A stretch of 64,000 nucleotides of DNA from Aphrocallistes beatrix (lineage: Eukaryota > Porifera > Hexactinellida > Sceptrulophora > Aphrocallistidae). The first letter of the stretch is position 1. Each line of letters opens with the position of its first letter. A program made the position numbers and the translations under genes. Location of the stretch: contig OY725488.1 in the NCBI GenBank assembly GCA_963281255.1, positions 12,467,197 through 12,531,196 on the forward strand, written 5' to 3'. The notes under the pieces were generated by a model. That model was not told the DNA's origin. It saw only the letters and a list, made by a program, of their open reading frames with translations, and made no database searches. Shown here piece after piece: positions 52,746 through 64,000 of this stretch.

Positions 52746-53924
52746 GAGTATTATATATCTTTCTAGAGCATACTAAGAAATGTGATAGCTCTGCTAGCTT
52801 CTAATGAAACTAGATACACTACTACAGTTGTATAATGTCTAAATATAGCTATTAGAATAACATTAGTTTGTAACATCATTAGCTTAGATAGAAGAATGAA
52901 ACAATTGAATTGTTTTCTCAGATATCTAACGTCTCATTCTGTCCTTATTAACATTATTAATGGAGCAAACTTGAATTAGAACAGAGAACTACAGTCAGAA
53001 TCGCATTTAATGAATAAACAGGGACAGTAAAAGTTAATAATAGAGAGAATTCAAATTAAAATACTCGAAATAATAGTAATCAATGCGAGCAATTACAATG
53101 GGATCGGAAACTTAGTTCAAGACACGAAACAGACTCTGATCTTGCTTGCTAAGCCACGTGAGTTTGAGTAATTATAAAACCTGAAAGAAGGTTTGCATTT
53201 AGCGGAACAAAGTCGGACAAAATAGAACATTATTGTCAAATAAAAACTGAATATACTAATACTATATGAAGCACACTAAAAATAATAAAATGAGTGATCA
53301 CTGTATATCGATTCCCTTCGTATTCTTCTCTTCCTTTCTCGATCAGTATAGCGTCTATTTTCGCATATCATCTCGATCAGTATAGCGTCTCTTTTGGTAT
53401 AGCATCTCGATCTGTAATGCATCTTTTGTTTGTTTGTTTGTCCGTATTAATTGAAGAATTGTTAAGTCGTAGAGATATGATTGGCATGTCCGTCACCTCG
53501 TAAGGCGGATTCAAAACAAAGAAATATACGCGATTGTACGATCTCAAACCTACCACTAAGTGAGTGCATCTAACATACACAGAACAGGCATAGTTGCTGA
53601 TGTCAGTGGCGAGGAAGATATGGCAAATAACCAGGATTCGATCAAAAAAGCTGAATCTATCCCAGACTCGCCTGCGATTTCAAGGCACTGCAGATGTTCT
53701 GTCTGTGTCTGGAGAGAGACGTCCTTAAGCAGAGCTTCTAATAAGAGATAAGAACCTTCAGATGGAGGTAGAATTCTTCCTTGAAAACGAGAGTTTCCGG
53801 ATTGAGATCAGTCGTCGAAAAGTCTAGCGAGCCAAGGTTGTGTCAAACTCAATGATTTGAATTATTTTTTTGTAATATTGCATCTGATCATTTACATAAA
53901 ACACACCAGATCAATCAATTCAAT
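52746..53924. other. Right part of duplicated segment B and unique flank, weak coding signal
   Basis: Matches 26445-28558 minus its insertions, to about 53712. A plus-strand frame after an AG at 53589 (GIVADVSGEEDMANNQDS...) is conserved in copy A with two substitutions and might be an exon. I have no domain for it. Beyond 53712 the sequence is unique. Confidence 0.3.
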
Positions 53925-54545
53925 CATTTGCGCTTATTCAAATTGTTCAGCTCATTCATTTTAATTATTCAATTCAATTCAAATCAATCAATTCGACTTA
54001 ATTCAATTCAATTCAATTTAATTCAATTCAGATACCGTAGATAATGTTTAGTCCGATTTAGCATTTAGCCCCTGAAGAAAAATAAATGTTTCACAATACA
54101 TATGCAAGAGAGCTTTCGATAAATATAACCGCACGAGTGAACCAAGAAATTTAGAACCTTCTTTTTGGAGGGGGATGTTTCGAGGGCCGGCAACTATTCG
54201 AGTATATACGGTCATTCAAATAAAAATCAATTCAGATAACTCGAATCAATTATAATCAGTTCAAATCAAATCAAATCAATTCAATTCAAATCAATTCAAC
54301 TCAATTCAATTCAGTTCAAATCAATTCAAATCAAATCAAATCAATTCAATTCAAATCATTCAATTCAATTCAATTCAATTCAATCCAATTCAATTCAATT
54401 AATTTAAATGAAATTTCAGATCATTCAGATCATTCAGATCATTCTATTTTATTCAATGACAACATTCAGATCAATCAACTCAATCATTTCTTATTAACCA
54501 ACTCAATCAAATCAAATCAAAAAATGAAGTTTTTTCAAATCAAAT
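53925..54545. repeat. Degenerate (AATTC)n/(AAATC)n low-complexity tract
   Basis: Dense runs of TCAATTCAAT and TCAAATCAAA, clearest at 53990-54040 and 54240-54420, with diverged interruptions. Confidence 0.8.
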
Positions 54546-55151
54546 TGATTTGACTCAACCTTGCTAGCGACTTGTCTCATTTCTGAAGAATAGCCATCTC
54601 AGCTAAATTCAATTCAGTAATATTAGTAAATTGAAGATTTTATAAAAGGATACCTATCAACTTGAGCCATGATAAATGCTGGACGCGGAATTTGGCGGAA
54701 CATGACGGGACAGGGTAGAAAAGTATTACGCATTGACTGCAAAAAATGAAACAAAATGTAGATCACTTAAAAACTTAATATCATCATCAACTTTACGCTA
54801 TAAACGATGGGAGGTGTAGTAGTGATGTTGCCAGGTAAGTAAAATAAAATATGTTCGTCACGTATATTTAAATATGATGATATAGTCATGACGAATTGAT
54901 ATTGATAGCATATTTTTGAAGATGGAACGGATGGAAAGGAGATGGAACGGAGACTGATGAGTTTGGGTTTCTGATGTTGATATAATAGATTAGTTAAAAT
55001 ATGCTTATCATGTTATTGTACTTACTGATCCCTCGATTGTAATTCTTTGATTATTTACGCAGTAATTCAATATGAACTGGGATAAAATTTAGAACGAATT
55101 TAAAAGTCAAATTGTGTTCAAATACGGAGTAGAGAATAGGCATGCACGACA
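54546..55151. other. Unique AT-rich sequence before satellite array 2
   Basis: No gene or repeat recognised. It ends ...CATGCACGACA directly before the first satellite unit. Confidence 0.4.
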
Positions 55152-58100
55152 ATCGAGTGATGGGAGCGGGAATGTAGGCATTTGATTGTGTGAAGCAGCA
55201 GTGTAGAAAGCGAAAGGGAGTATTTTGAGTTGGAACTAGGCATTCTAAAGGGCGTGCAAGGGTGCCTTTTGTCCGTGAGGGGGGGTAGAGTTTGGCATTT
55301 TGAGAATGGAATCGAGTGATGGGAGCGGGAATGTAGGCATTTGATTGTGTGAAGCAGCAGTGTAGAAAGCGAAAGGGAGTATTTTGAGTTGGAACTAGGC
55401 ATTCTAAAGGGCGTGCAAGGGTGCCTTTTGTCCGTGAGGGGGGGTAGAGTTTGGCATTTTGAGAATGGAATCGAGTGATGGGAGCGGGAATGTAGGCATT
55501 TGATTGTGTGAAGCAGCAGTGTAGAAAGCGAAAGGGAGTATTTTGAGTTGGAACTAGGCATTCTAAAGGGCGTGCAAGGGTGCCTTTTGTCCGTGAGGGG
55601 GGGTAGAGTTTGGCATTTTGAGAATGGAATCGAGTGATGGGAGCGGGAATGTAGGCATTTGATTGTGTGAAGCAGCAGTGTAGAAAGCGAAAGGGAGTAT
55701 TTTGAGTTGGAACTAGGCATTCTAAAGGGCGTGCAAGGGTGCCTTTTGTCCGTGAGGGGGGGTAGAGTTTGGCATTTTGAGAATGGAATCGAGTGATGGG
55801 AGCGGGAATGTAGGCATTTGATTGTGTGAAGCAGCAGTGTAGAAAGCGAAAGGGAGTATTTTGAGTTGGAACTAGGCATTCTAAAGGGCGTGCAAGGGTG
55901 CCTTTTGTCCGTGAGGGGGGGTAGAGTTTGGCATTTTGAGAATGGAATCGAGTGATGGGAGCGGGAATGTAGGCATTTGATTGTGTGAAGCAGCAGTGTA
56001 GAAAGCGAAAGGAAGTATTTTGAGTTGGAACTAGGCATTCTAAAGGGCGTGCAAGGGTGCCTTTTGTCCGTGAGGGGGGGTAGAGTTTGGCATTTTGAGA
56101 ATGGAATCGAGTGATGGGAGCGGGAATGTAGGCATTTGATTGTGTGAAGCAGCAGTGTAGAAAGCGAAAGGGAGTATTTTGAGTTGGAACTAGGCATTCT
56201 AAAGGGCGTGCAAGGGTGCCTTTTGTCCGTGAGGGGGGGTAGAGTTTGGCATTTTGAGAATGGAATCGAGTGATGGGAGCGGGAATGTAGGCATTTGATT
56301 GTGTGAAGCAGCAGTGTAGAAAGCGAAAGGGAGTATTTTGAGTTGGAACTAGGCATTCTAAAGGGCGTGCAAGGGTGCCTTTTGTCCGTGAGGGGGGGTA
56401 GAGTTTGGCATTTTGAGAATGGAATCGAGTGATGGGAGCGGGAATGTAGGCATTTGATTGTGTGAAGCAGCAGTGTAGAAAGCGAAAGGGAGTATTTTGA
56501 GTTGGAACTAGGCATTCTAAAGGGCGTGCAAGGGTGCCTTTTGTCCGTGAGGGGGGGTAGAGTTTGGCATTTTGAGAATGGAATCGAGTGATGGGAGCGG
56601 GAATGTAGGCATTTGATTGTGTGAAGCAGCAGTGTAGAAAGCGAAAGGGAGTATTTTGAGTTGGAACTAGGCATTCTAAAGGGCGTGCAAGGGTGCCTTT
56701 TGTCCGTGAGGGGGGGTAGAGTTTGGCATTTTGAGAATGGAATCGAGTGATGGGAGCGGGAATGTAGGCATTTGATTGTGTGAAGCAGCAGTGTAGAAAG
56801 CGAAAGGGAGTATTTTGAGTTGGAACTAGGCATTCTAAAGGGCGTGCAAGGGTGCCTTTTGTCCGTGAGGGGGGGTAGAGTTTGGCATTTTGAGAATGGA
56901 ATCGAGTGATGGGAGCGGGAATGTAGGCATTTGATTGTGTGAAGCAGCAGTGTAGAAAGCGAAAGGGAGTATTTTGAGTTGGAACTAGGCATTCTAAAGG
57001 GCGTGCAAGGGTGCCTTTTGTCCGTGAGGGGGGGTAGAGTTTGGCATTTTGAGAATGGAATCGAGTGATGGGAGCGGGAATGTAGGCATTTGATTGTGTG
57101 AAGCAGCAGTGTAGAAAGCGAAAGGGAGTATTTTGAGTTGGAACTAGGCATTCTAAAGGGCGTGCAAGGGTGCCTTTTGTCCGTGAGGGGGGGTAGAGTT
57201 TGGCATTTTGAGAATGGAATCGAGTGATGGGAGCGGGAATGTAGGCATTTGATTGTGTGAAGCAGCAGTGTAGAAAGCGAAAGGGAGTATTTTGAGTTGG
57301 AACTAGGCATTCTAAAGGGCGTGCAAGGGTGCCTTTTGTCCGTGAGGGGGGGTAGAGTTTGGCATTTTGAGAATGGAATCGAGTGATGGGAGCGGGAATG
57401 TAGGCATTTGATTGTGTGAAGCAGCAGTGTAGAAAGCGAAAGGGAGTATTTTGAGTTGGAACTAGGCATTCTAAAGGGCGTGCAAGGGTGCCTTTTGTCC
57501 GTGAGGGGGGGTAGAGTTTGGCATTTTGAGAATGGAATCGAGTGATGGGAGCGGGAATGTAGGCATTTGATTGTGTGAAGCAGCAGTGTAGAAAGCGAAA
57601 GGGAGTATTTTGAGTTGGAACTAGGCATTCTAAAGGGCGTGCAAGGGTGCCTTTTGTCCGTGAGGGGGGGTAGAGTTTGGCATTTTGAGAATGGAATCGA
57701 GTGATGGGAGCGGGAATGTAGGCATTTGATTGTGTGAAGCAGCAGTGTAGAAAGCGAAAGGGAGTATTTTGAGTTGGAACTAGGCATTCTAAAGGGCGTG
57801 CAAGGGTGCCTTTTGTCCGTGAGGGGGGGTAGAGTTTGGCATTTTGAGAATGGAATCGAGTGATGGGAGCGGGAATGTAGGCATTTGATTGTGTGAAGCA
57901 GCAGTGTAGAAAGCGAAAGGGAGTATTTTGAGTTGGAACTAGGCATTCTAAAGGGCGTGCAAGGGTGCCTTTTGTCCGTGAGGGGGGGTAGAGTTTGGCA
58001 TTTTGAGAATGGAATCGAGTGATGGGAGCGGGAATGTAGGCATTTGATTGTGTGAAGCAGCAGTGTAGAAAGCGAAAGGGAGTATTTTGAGTTGGAACTA

Positions 58101-61100
58101 GGCATTCTAAAGGGCGTGCAAGGGTGCCTTTTGTCCGTGAGGGGGGGTAGAGTTTGGCATTTTGAGAATGGAATCGAGTGATGGGAGCGGGAATGTAGGC
58201 ATTTGATTGTGTGAAGCAGCAGTGTAGAAAGCGAAAGGGAGTATTTTGAGTTGGAACTAGGCATTCTAAAGGGCGTGCAAGGGTGCCTTTTGTCCGTGAG
58301 GGGGGGTAGAGTTTGGCATTTTGAGAATGGAATCGAGTGATGGGAGCGGGAATGTAGGCATTTGATTGTGTGAAGCAGCAGTGTAGAAAGCGAAAGGGAG
58401 TATTTTGAGTTGGAACTAGGCATTCTAAAGGGCGTGCAAGGGTGCCTTTTGTCCGTGAGGGGGGGTAGAGTTTGGCATTTTGAGAATGGAATCGAGTGAT
58501 GGGAGCGGGAATGTAGGCATTTGATTGTGTGAAGCAGCAGTGTAGAAAGCGAAAGGGAGTATTTTGAGTTGGAACTAGGCATTCTAAAGGGCGTGCAAGG
58601 GTGCCTTTTGTCCGTGAGGGGGGGTAGAGTTTGGCATTTTGAGAATGGAATCGAGTGATGGGAGCGGGAATGTAGGCATTTGATTGTGTGAAGCAGCAGT
58701 GTAGAAAGCGAAAGGGAGTATTTTGAGTTGGAACTAGGCATTCTAAAGGGCGTGCAAGGGTGCCTTTTGTCCGTGAGGGGGGGTAGAGTTTGGCATTTTG
58801 AGAATGGAATCGAGTGATGGGAGCGGGAATGTAGGCATTTGATTGTGTGAAGCAGCAGTGTAGAAAGCGAAAGGGAGTATTTTGAGTTGGAACTAGGCAT
58901 TCTAAAGGGCGTGCAAGGGTGCCTTTTGTCCGTGAGGGGGGGTAGAGTTTGGCATTTTGAGAATGGAATCGAGTGATGGGAGCGGGAATGTAGGCATTTG
59001 ATTGTGTGAAGCAGCAGTGTAGAAAGCGAAAGGGAGTATTTTGAGTTGGAACTAGGCATTCTAAAGGGCGTGCAAGGGTGCCTTTTGTCCGTGAGGGGGG
59101 GTAGAGTTTGGCATTTTGAGAATGGAATCGAGTGATGGGAGCGGGAATGTAGGCATTTGATTGTGTGAAGCAGCAGTGTAGAAAGCGAAAGGGAGTATTT
59201 TGAGTTGGAACTAGGCATTCTAAAGGGCGTGCAAGGGTGCCTTTTGTCCGTGAGGGGGGGTAGAGTTTGGCATTTTGAGAATGGAATCGAGTGATGGGAG
59301 CGGGAATGTAGGCATTTGATTGTGTGAAGCAGCAGTGTAGAAAGCGAAAGGGAGTATTTTGAGTTGGAACTAGGCATTCTAAAGGGCGTGCAAGGGTGCC
59401 TTTTGTCCGTGAGGGGGGGTAGAGTTTGGCATTTTGAGAATGGAATCGAGTGATGGGAGCGGGAATGTAGGCATTTGATTGTGTGAAGCAGCAGTGTAGA
59501 AAGCGAAAGGGAGTATTTTGAGTTGGAACTAGGCATTCTAAAGGGCGTGCAAGGGTGCCTTTTGTCCGTGAGGGGGGGTAGAGTTTGGCATTTTGAGAAT
59601 GGAATCGAGTGATGGGAGCGGGAATGTAGGCATTTGATTGTGTGAAGCAGCAGTGTAGAAAGCGAAAGGGAGTATTTTGAGTTGGAACTAGGCATTCTAA
59701 AGGGCGTGCAAGGGTGCCTTTTGTCCGTGAGGGGGGGTAGAGTTTGGCATTTTGAGAATGGAATCGAGTGATGGGAGCGGGAATGTAGGCATTTGATTGT
59801 GTGAAGCAGCAGTGTAGAAAGCGAAAGGGAGTATTTTGAGTTGGAACTAGGCATTCTAAAGGGCGTGCAAGGGTGCCTTTTGTCCGTGAGGGGGGGTAGA
59901 GTTTGGCATTTTGAGAATGGAATCGAGTGATGGGAGCGGGAATGTAGGCATTTGATTGTGTGAAGCAGCAGTGTAGAAAGCGAAAGGGAGTATTTTGAGT
60001 TGGAACTAGGCATTCTAAAGGGCGTGCAAGGGTGCCTTTTGTCCGTGAGGGGGGGTAGAGTTTGGCATTTTGAGAATGGAATCGAGTGATGGGAGCGGGA
60101 ATGTAGGCATTTGATTGTGTGAAGCAGCAGTGTAGAAAGCGAAAGGGAGTATTTTGAGTTGGAACTAGGCATTCTAAAGGGCGTGCAAGGGTGCCTTTTG
60201 TCCGTGAGGGGGGGTAGAGTTTGGCATTTTGAGAATGGAATCGAGTGATGGGAGCGGGAATGTAGGCATTTGATTGTGTGAAGCAGCAGTGTAGAAAGCG
60301 AAAGGGAGTATTTTGAGTTGGAACTAGGCATTCTAAAGGGCGTGCAAGGGTGCCTTTTGTCCGTGAGGGGGGGTAGAGTTTGGCATTTTGAGAATGGAAT
60401 CGAGTGATGGGAGCGGGAATGTAGGCATTTGATTGTGTGAAGCAGCAGTGTAGAAAGCGAAAGGGAGTATTTTGAGTTGGAACTAGGCATTCTAAAGGGC
60501 GTGCAAGGGTGCCTTTTGTCCGTGAGGGGGGGTAGAGTTTGGCATTTTGAGAATGGAATCGAGTGATGGGAGCGGGAATGTAGGCATTTGATTGTGTGAA
60601 GCAGCAGTGTAGAAAGCGAAAGGGAGTATTTTGAGTTGGAACTAGGCATTCTAAAGGGCGTGCAAGGGTGCCTTTTGTCCGTGAGGGGGGGTAGAGTTTG
60701 GCATTTTGAGAATGGAATCGAGTGATGGGAGCGGGAATGTAGGCATTTGATTGTGTGAAGCAGCAGTGTAGAAAGCGAAAGGGAGTATTTTGAGTTGGAA
60801 CTAGGCATTCTAAAGGGCGTGCAAGGGTGCCTTTTGTCCGTGAGGGGGGGTAGAGTTTGGCATTTTGAGAATGGAATCGAGTGATGGGAGCGGGAATGTA
60901 GGCATTTGATTGTGTGAAGCAGCAGTGTAGAAAGCGAAAGGGAGTATTTTGAGTTGGAACTAGGCATTCTAAAGGGCGTGCAAGGGTGCCTTTTGTCCGT
61001 GAGGGGGGGTAGAGTTTGGCATTTTGAGAATGGAATCGAGTGATGGGAGCGGGAATGTAGGCATTTGATTGTGTGAAGCAGCAGTGTAGAAAGCGAAAGG

Positions 61101-64000
61101 GAGTATTTTGAGTTGGAACTAGGCATTCTAAAGGGCGTGCAAGGGTGCCTTTTGTCCGTGAGGGGGGGTAGAGTTTGGCATTTTGAGAATGGAATCGAGT
61201 GATGGGAGCGGGAATGTAGGCATTTGATTGTGTGAAGCAGCAGTGTAGAAAGCGAAAGGGAGTATTTTGAGTTGGAACTAGGCATTCTAAAGGGCGTGCA
61301 AGGGTGCCTTTTGTCCGTGAGGGGGGGTAGAGTTTGGCATTTTGAGAATGGAATCGAGTGATGGGAGCGGGAATGTAGGCATTTGATTGTGTGAAGCAGC
61401 AGTGTAGAAAGCGAAAGGGAGTATTTTGAGTTGGAACTAGGCATTCTAAAGGGCGTGCAAGGGTGCCTTTTGTCCGTGAGGGGGGGTAGAGTTTGGCATT
61501 TTGAGAATGGAATCGAGTGATGGGAGCGGGAATGTAGGCATTTGATTGTGTGAAGCAGCAGTGTAGAAAGCGAAAGGGAGTATTTTGAGTTGGAACTAGG
61601 CATTCTAAAGGGCGTGCAAGGGTGCCTTTTGTCCGTGAGGGGGGGTAGAGTTTGGCATTTTGAGAATGGAATCGAGTGATGGGAGCGGGAATGTAGGCAT
61701 TTGATTGTGTGAAGCAGCAGTGTAGAAAGCGAAAGGGAGTATTTTGAGTTGGAACTAGGCATTCTAAAGGGCGTGCAAGGGTGCCTTTTGTCCGTGAGGG
61801 GGGGTAGAGTTTGGCATTTTGAGAATGGAATCGAGTGATGGGAGCGGGAATGTAGGCATTTGATTGTGTGAAGCAGCAGTGTAGAAAGCGAAAGGGAGTA
61901 TTTTGAGTTGGAACTAGGCATTCTAAAGGGCGTGCAAGGGTGCCTTTTGTCCGTGAGGGGGGGTAGAGTTTGGCATTTTGAGAATGGAATCGAGTGATGG
62001 GAGCGGGAATGTAGGCATTTGATTGTGTGAAGCAGCAGTGTAGAAAGCGAAAGGGAGTATTTTGAGTTGGAACTAGGCATTCTAAAGGGCGTGCAAGGGT
62101 GCCTTTTGTCCGTGAGGGGGGGTAGAGTTTGGCATTTTGAGAATGGAATCGAGTGATGGGAGCGGGAATGTAGGCATTTGATTGTGTGAAGCAGCAGTGT
62201 AGAAAGCGAAAGGGAGTATTTTGAGTTGGAACTAGGCATTCTAAAGGGCGTGCAAGGGTGCCTTTTGTCCGTGAGGGGGGGTAGAGTTTGGCATTTTGAG
62301 AATGGAATCGAGTGATGGGAGCGGGAATGTAGGCATTTGATTGTGTGAAGCAGCAGTGTAGAAAGCGAAAGGGAGTATTTTGAGTTGGAACTAGGCATTC
62401 TAAAGGGCGTGCAAGGGTGCCTTTTGTCCGTGAGGGGGGGTAGAGTTTGGCATTTTGAGAATGGAATCGAGTGATGGGAGCGGGAATGTAGGCATTTGAT
62501 TGTGTGAAGCAGCAGTGTAGAAAGCGAAAGGGAGTATTTTGAGTTGGAACTAGGCATTCTAAAGGGCGTGCAAGGGTGCCTTTTGTCCGTGAGGGGGGGT
62601 AGAGTTTGGCATTTTGAGAATGGAATCGAGTGATGGGAGCGGGAATGTAGGCATTTGATTGTGTGAAGCAGCAGTGTAGAAAGCGAAAGGGAGTATTTTG
62701 AGTTGGAACTAGGCATTCTAAAGGGCGTGCAAGGGTGCCTTTTGTCCGTGAGGGGGGGTAGAGTTTGGCATTTTGAGAATGGAATCGAGTGATGGGAGCG
62801 GGAATGTAGGCATTTGATTGTGTGAAGCAGCAGTGTAGAAAGCGAAAGGGAGTATTTTGAGTTGGAACTAGGCATTCTAAAGGGCGTGCAAGGGTGCCTT
62901 TTGTCCGTGAGGGGGGGTAGAGTTTGGCATTTTGAGAATGGAATCGAGTGATGGGAGCGGGAATGTAGGCATTTGATTGTGTGAAGCAGCAGTGTAGAAA
63001 GCGAAAGGGAGTATTTTGAGTTGGAACTAGGCATTCTAAAGGGCGTGCAAGGGTGCCTTTTGTCCGTGAGGGGGGGTAGAGTTTGGCATTTTGAGAATGG
63101 AATCGAGTGATGGGAGCGGGAATGTAGGCATTTGATTGTGTGAAGCAGCAGTGTAGAAAGCGAAAGGGAGTATTTTGAGTTGGAACTAGGCATTCTAAAG
63201 GGCGTGCAAGGGTGCCTTTTGTCCGTGAGGGGGGGTAGAGTTTGGCATTTTGAGAATGGAATCGAGTGATGGGAGCGGGAATGTAGGCATTTGATTGTGT
63301 GAAGCAGCAGTGTAGAAAGCGAAAGGGAGTATTTTGAGTTGGAACTAGGCATTCTAAAGGGCGTGCAAGGGTGCCTTTTGTCCGTGAGGGGGGGTAGAGT
63401 TTGGCATTTTGAGAATGGAATCGAGTGATGGGAGCGGGAATGTAGGCATTTGATTGTGTGAAGCAGCAGTGTAGAAAGCGAAAGGGAGTATTTTGAGTTG
63501 GAACTAGGCATTCTAAAGGGCGTGCAAGGGTGCCTTTTGTCCGTGAGGGGGGGTAGAGTTTGGCATTTTGAGAATGGAATCGAGTGATGGGAGCGGGAAT
63601 GTAGGCATTTGATTGTGTGAAGCAGCAGTGTAGAAAGCGAAAGGGAGTATTTTGAGTTGGAACTAGGCATTCTAAAGGGCGTGCAAGGGTGCCTTTTGTC
63701 CGTGAGGGGGGGTAGAGTTTGGCATTTTGAGAATGGAATCGAGTGATGGGAGCGGGAATGTAGGCATTTGATTGTGTGAAGCAGCAGTGTAGAAAGCGAA
63801 AGGAGTATTTTGAGTTGGAACTAGGCATTCTAAAGGGCGTGCAAGGGTGCCCTTTTGTCCGTGAGGGGGGTAGAGTTTGCATTTTTGAGGAATGGAAATC
63901 GAGTGATGGGAGCGGGAATGTAGGCATTTGATTGTGTGAAGCAGCAGTGTAGAAAGCGAAAGGAAGTATTTTGAGTTGGAACTAGGCATTCTAAAGGGCG
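55152..64000 (+). repeat. Satellite array 2: 159-bp unit, about 55.7 copies to window end
   Basis: Unit begins CGAGTGATGGGAGCGGGAAT and repeats every 159 bp (55154, 55313, 55472, 55631 and so on). It is clearly related to array 1, sharing GAAAGGGAGT-TTTTGAGTTGG, GGGTGCCTTTTGT and TTTTGAGAATGGAATCGAG. About 61 G against 16 C per unit on this strand, with a run of seven G. Units are identical except for one G to A near 56013 and a burst of small indels after about 63800. Because 159 is a multiple of three, minus-strand frames stay open through the whole array in two registers; I do not call these genes. Confidence 0.97.

Larger units (their letters stand above)
36609..53712 (+). repeat. Large duplicated segment, copy B
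   Basis: Matches 13998-28558 in the same orientation. Differences: full gypsy element instead of a solo LTR; no maT element, hAT MITE or GC-head/CRE insertion; a 1.08-kb fold-back insertion at 51664-52745; a 39-bp deletion inside the intron-8 MITE. The left end is hidden by the gap, so the real breakpoint is unknown. Confidence 0.9.

Noticed and set aside
55051-63927. 2958-codon minus-strand frame (and a 2850-codon frame in another register) of 53-residue repeats
   Set aside because: It is a by-product of a 159-bp satellite period. Two registers are open at once, units show no codon-biased variation, and the related 158-bp array has no long frame.

Overview
This window looks like nuclear DNA from an invertebrate animal with a TE-rich, AT-rich genome. 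A demosponge or another early-branching metazoan is my best guess. The support is spliced genes with GT/AG introns, a DOK-type phosphotyrosine-binding adaptor, a death-fold/NACHT/LRR immune receptor, and a dense crop of pogo-like and hAT-like MITEs, a maT transposon and a Ty3/gypsy element. I cannot name the species from sequence alone.

Layout. 1-7.3 kb: several TA-flanked palindromic MITEs and one GC-rich, intronless RhoGAP gene (ARHGAP11-like, minus strand, 2981-4768). 7.36-19.2 kb: a plus-strand gene that I assembled exon by exon. Exons 1-2 encode an IRS/DOK-type PTB domain, and the later exons encode a disordered tail with five Tyr-x-Asn motifs (potential GRB2-type SH2 docking sites). Its introns are full of MITEs and fold-back elements. 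20.0-23.4 kb (minus): an NLR gene (DED-like domain, NACHT, LRR) broken by frameshifts. 23.7-25.0 kb: an intact DD37D (maT-like) transposon. 26.5-27.8 kb: a hAT-type MITE and a CRE-containing repeat. 28.56-36.41 kb: about 50 copies of a 158-bp satellite, ending in a 200-N gap.

From 36.6 to 53.7 kb the sequence repeats 14.0-28.56 kb in the same orientation. This second copy holds the DOK-like 3' exons without the PTB exons, an NLR whose main reading frame is open (1004 codons), and a full-length gypsy element where the first copy has only a solo LTR. It lacks the maT element, the hAT MITE and the CRE repeat, and has its own 1.08-kb fold-back insertion. The two copies are either a real tandem segmental duplication or two haplotypes joined across the gap. 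After 1.4 kb of unique and AATTC-rich sequence, a related 159-bp satellite fills 55.15 kb to the window end. Its period is a multiple of three, so it yields enormous spurious open frames.

Themes. The DOK-like adaptor and the NLR are convergent neighbours in both copies, so a receptor-signalling adaptor and an innate-immune sensor sit in one duplicated, satellite-bounded block. Whether they work together cannot be told from the sequence. NLR identity between the copies is patchy, which suggests gene conversion or old allelic divergence.
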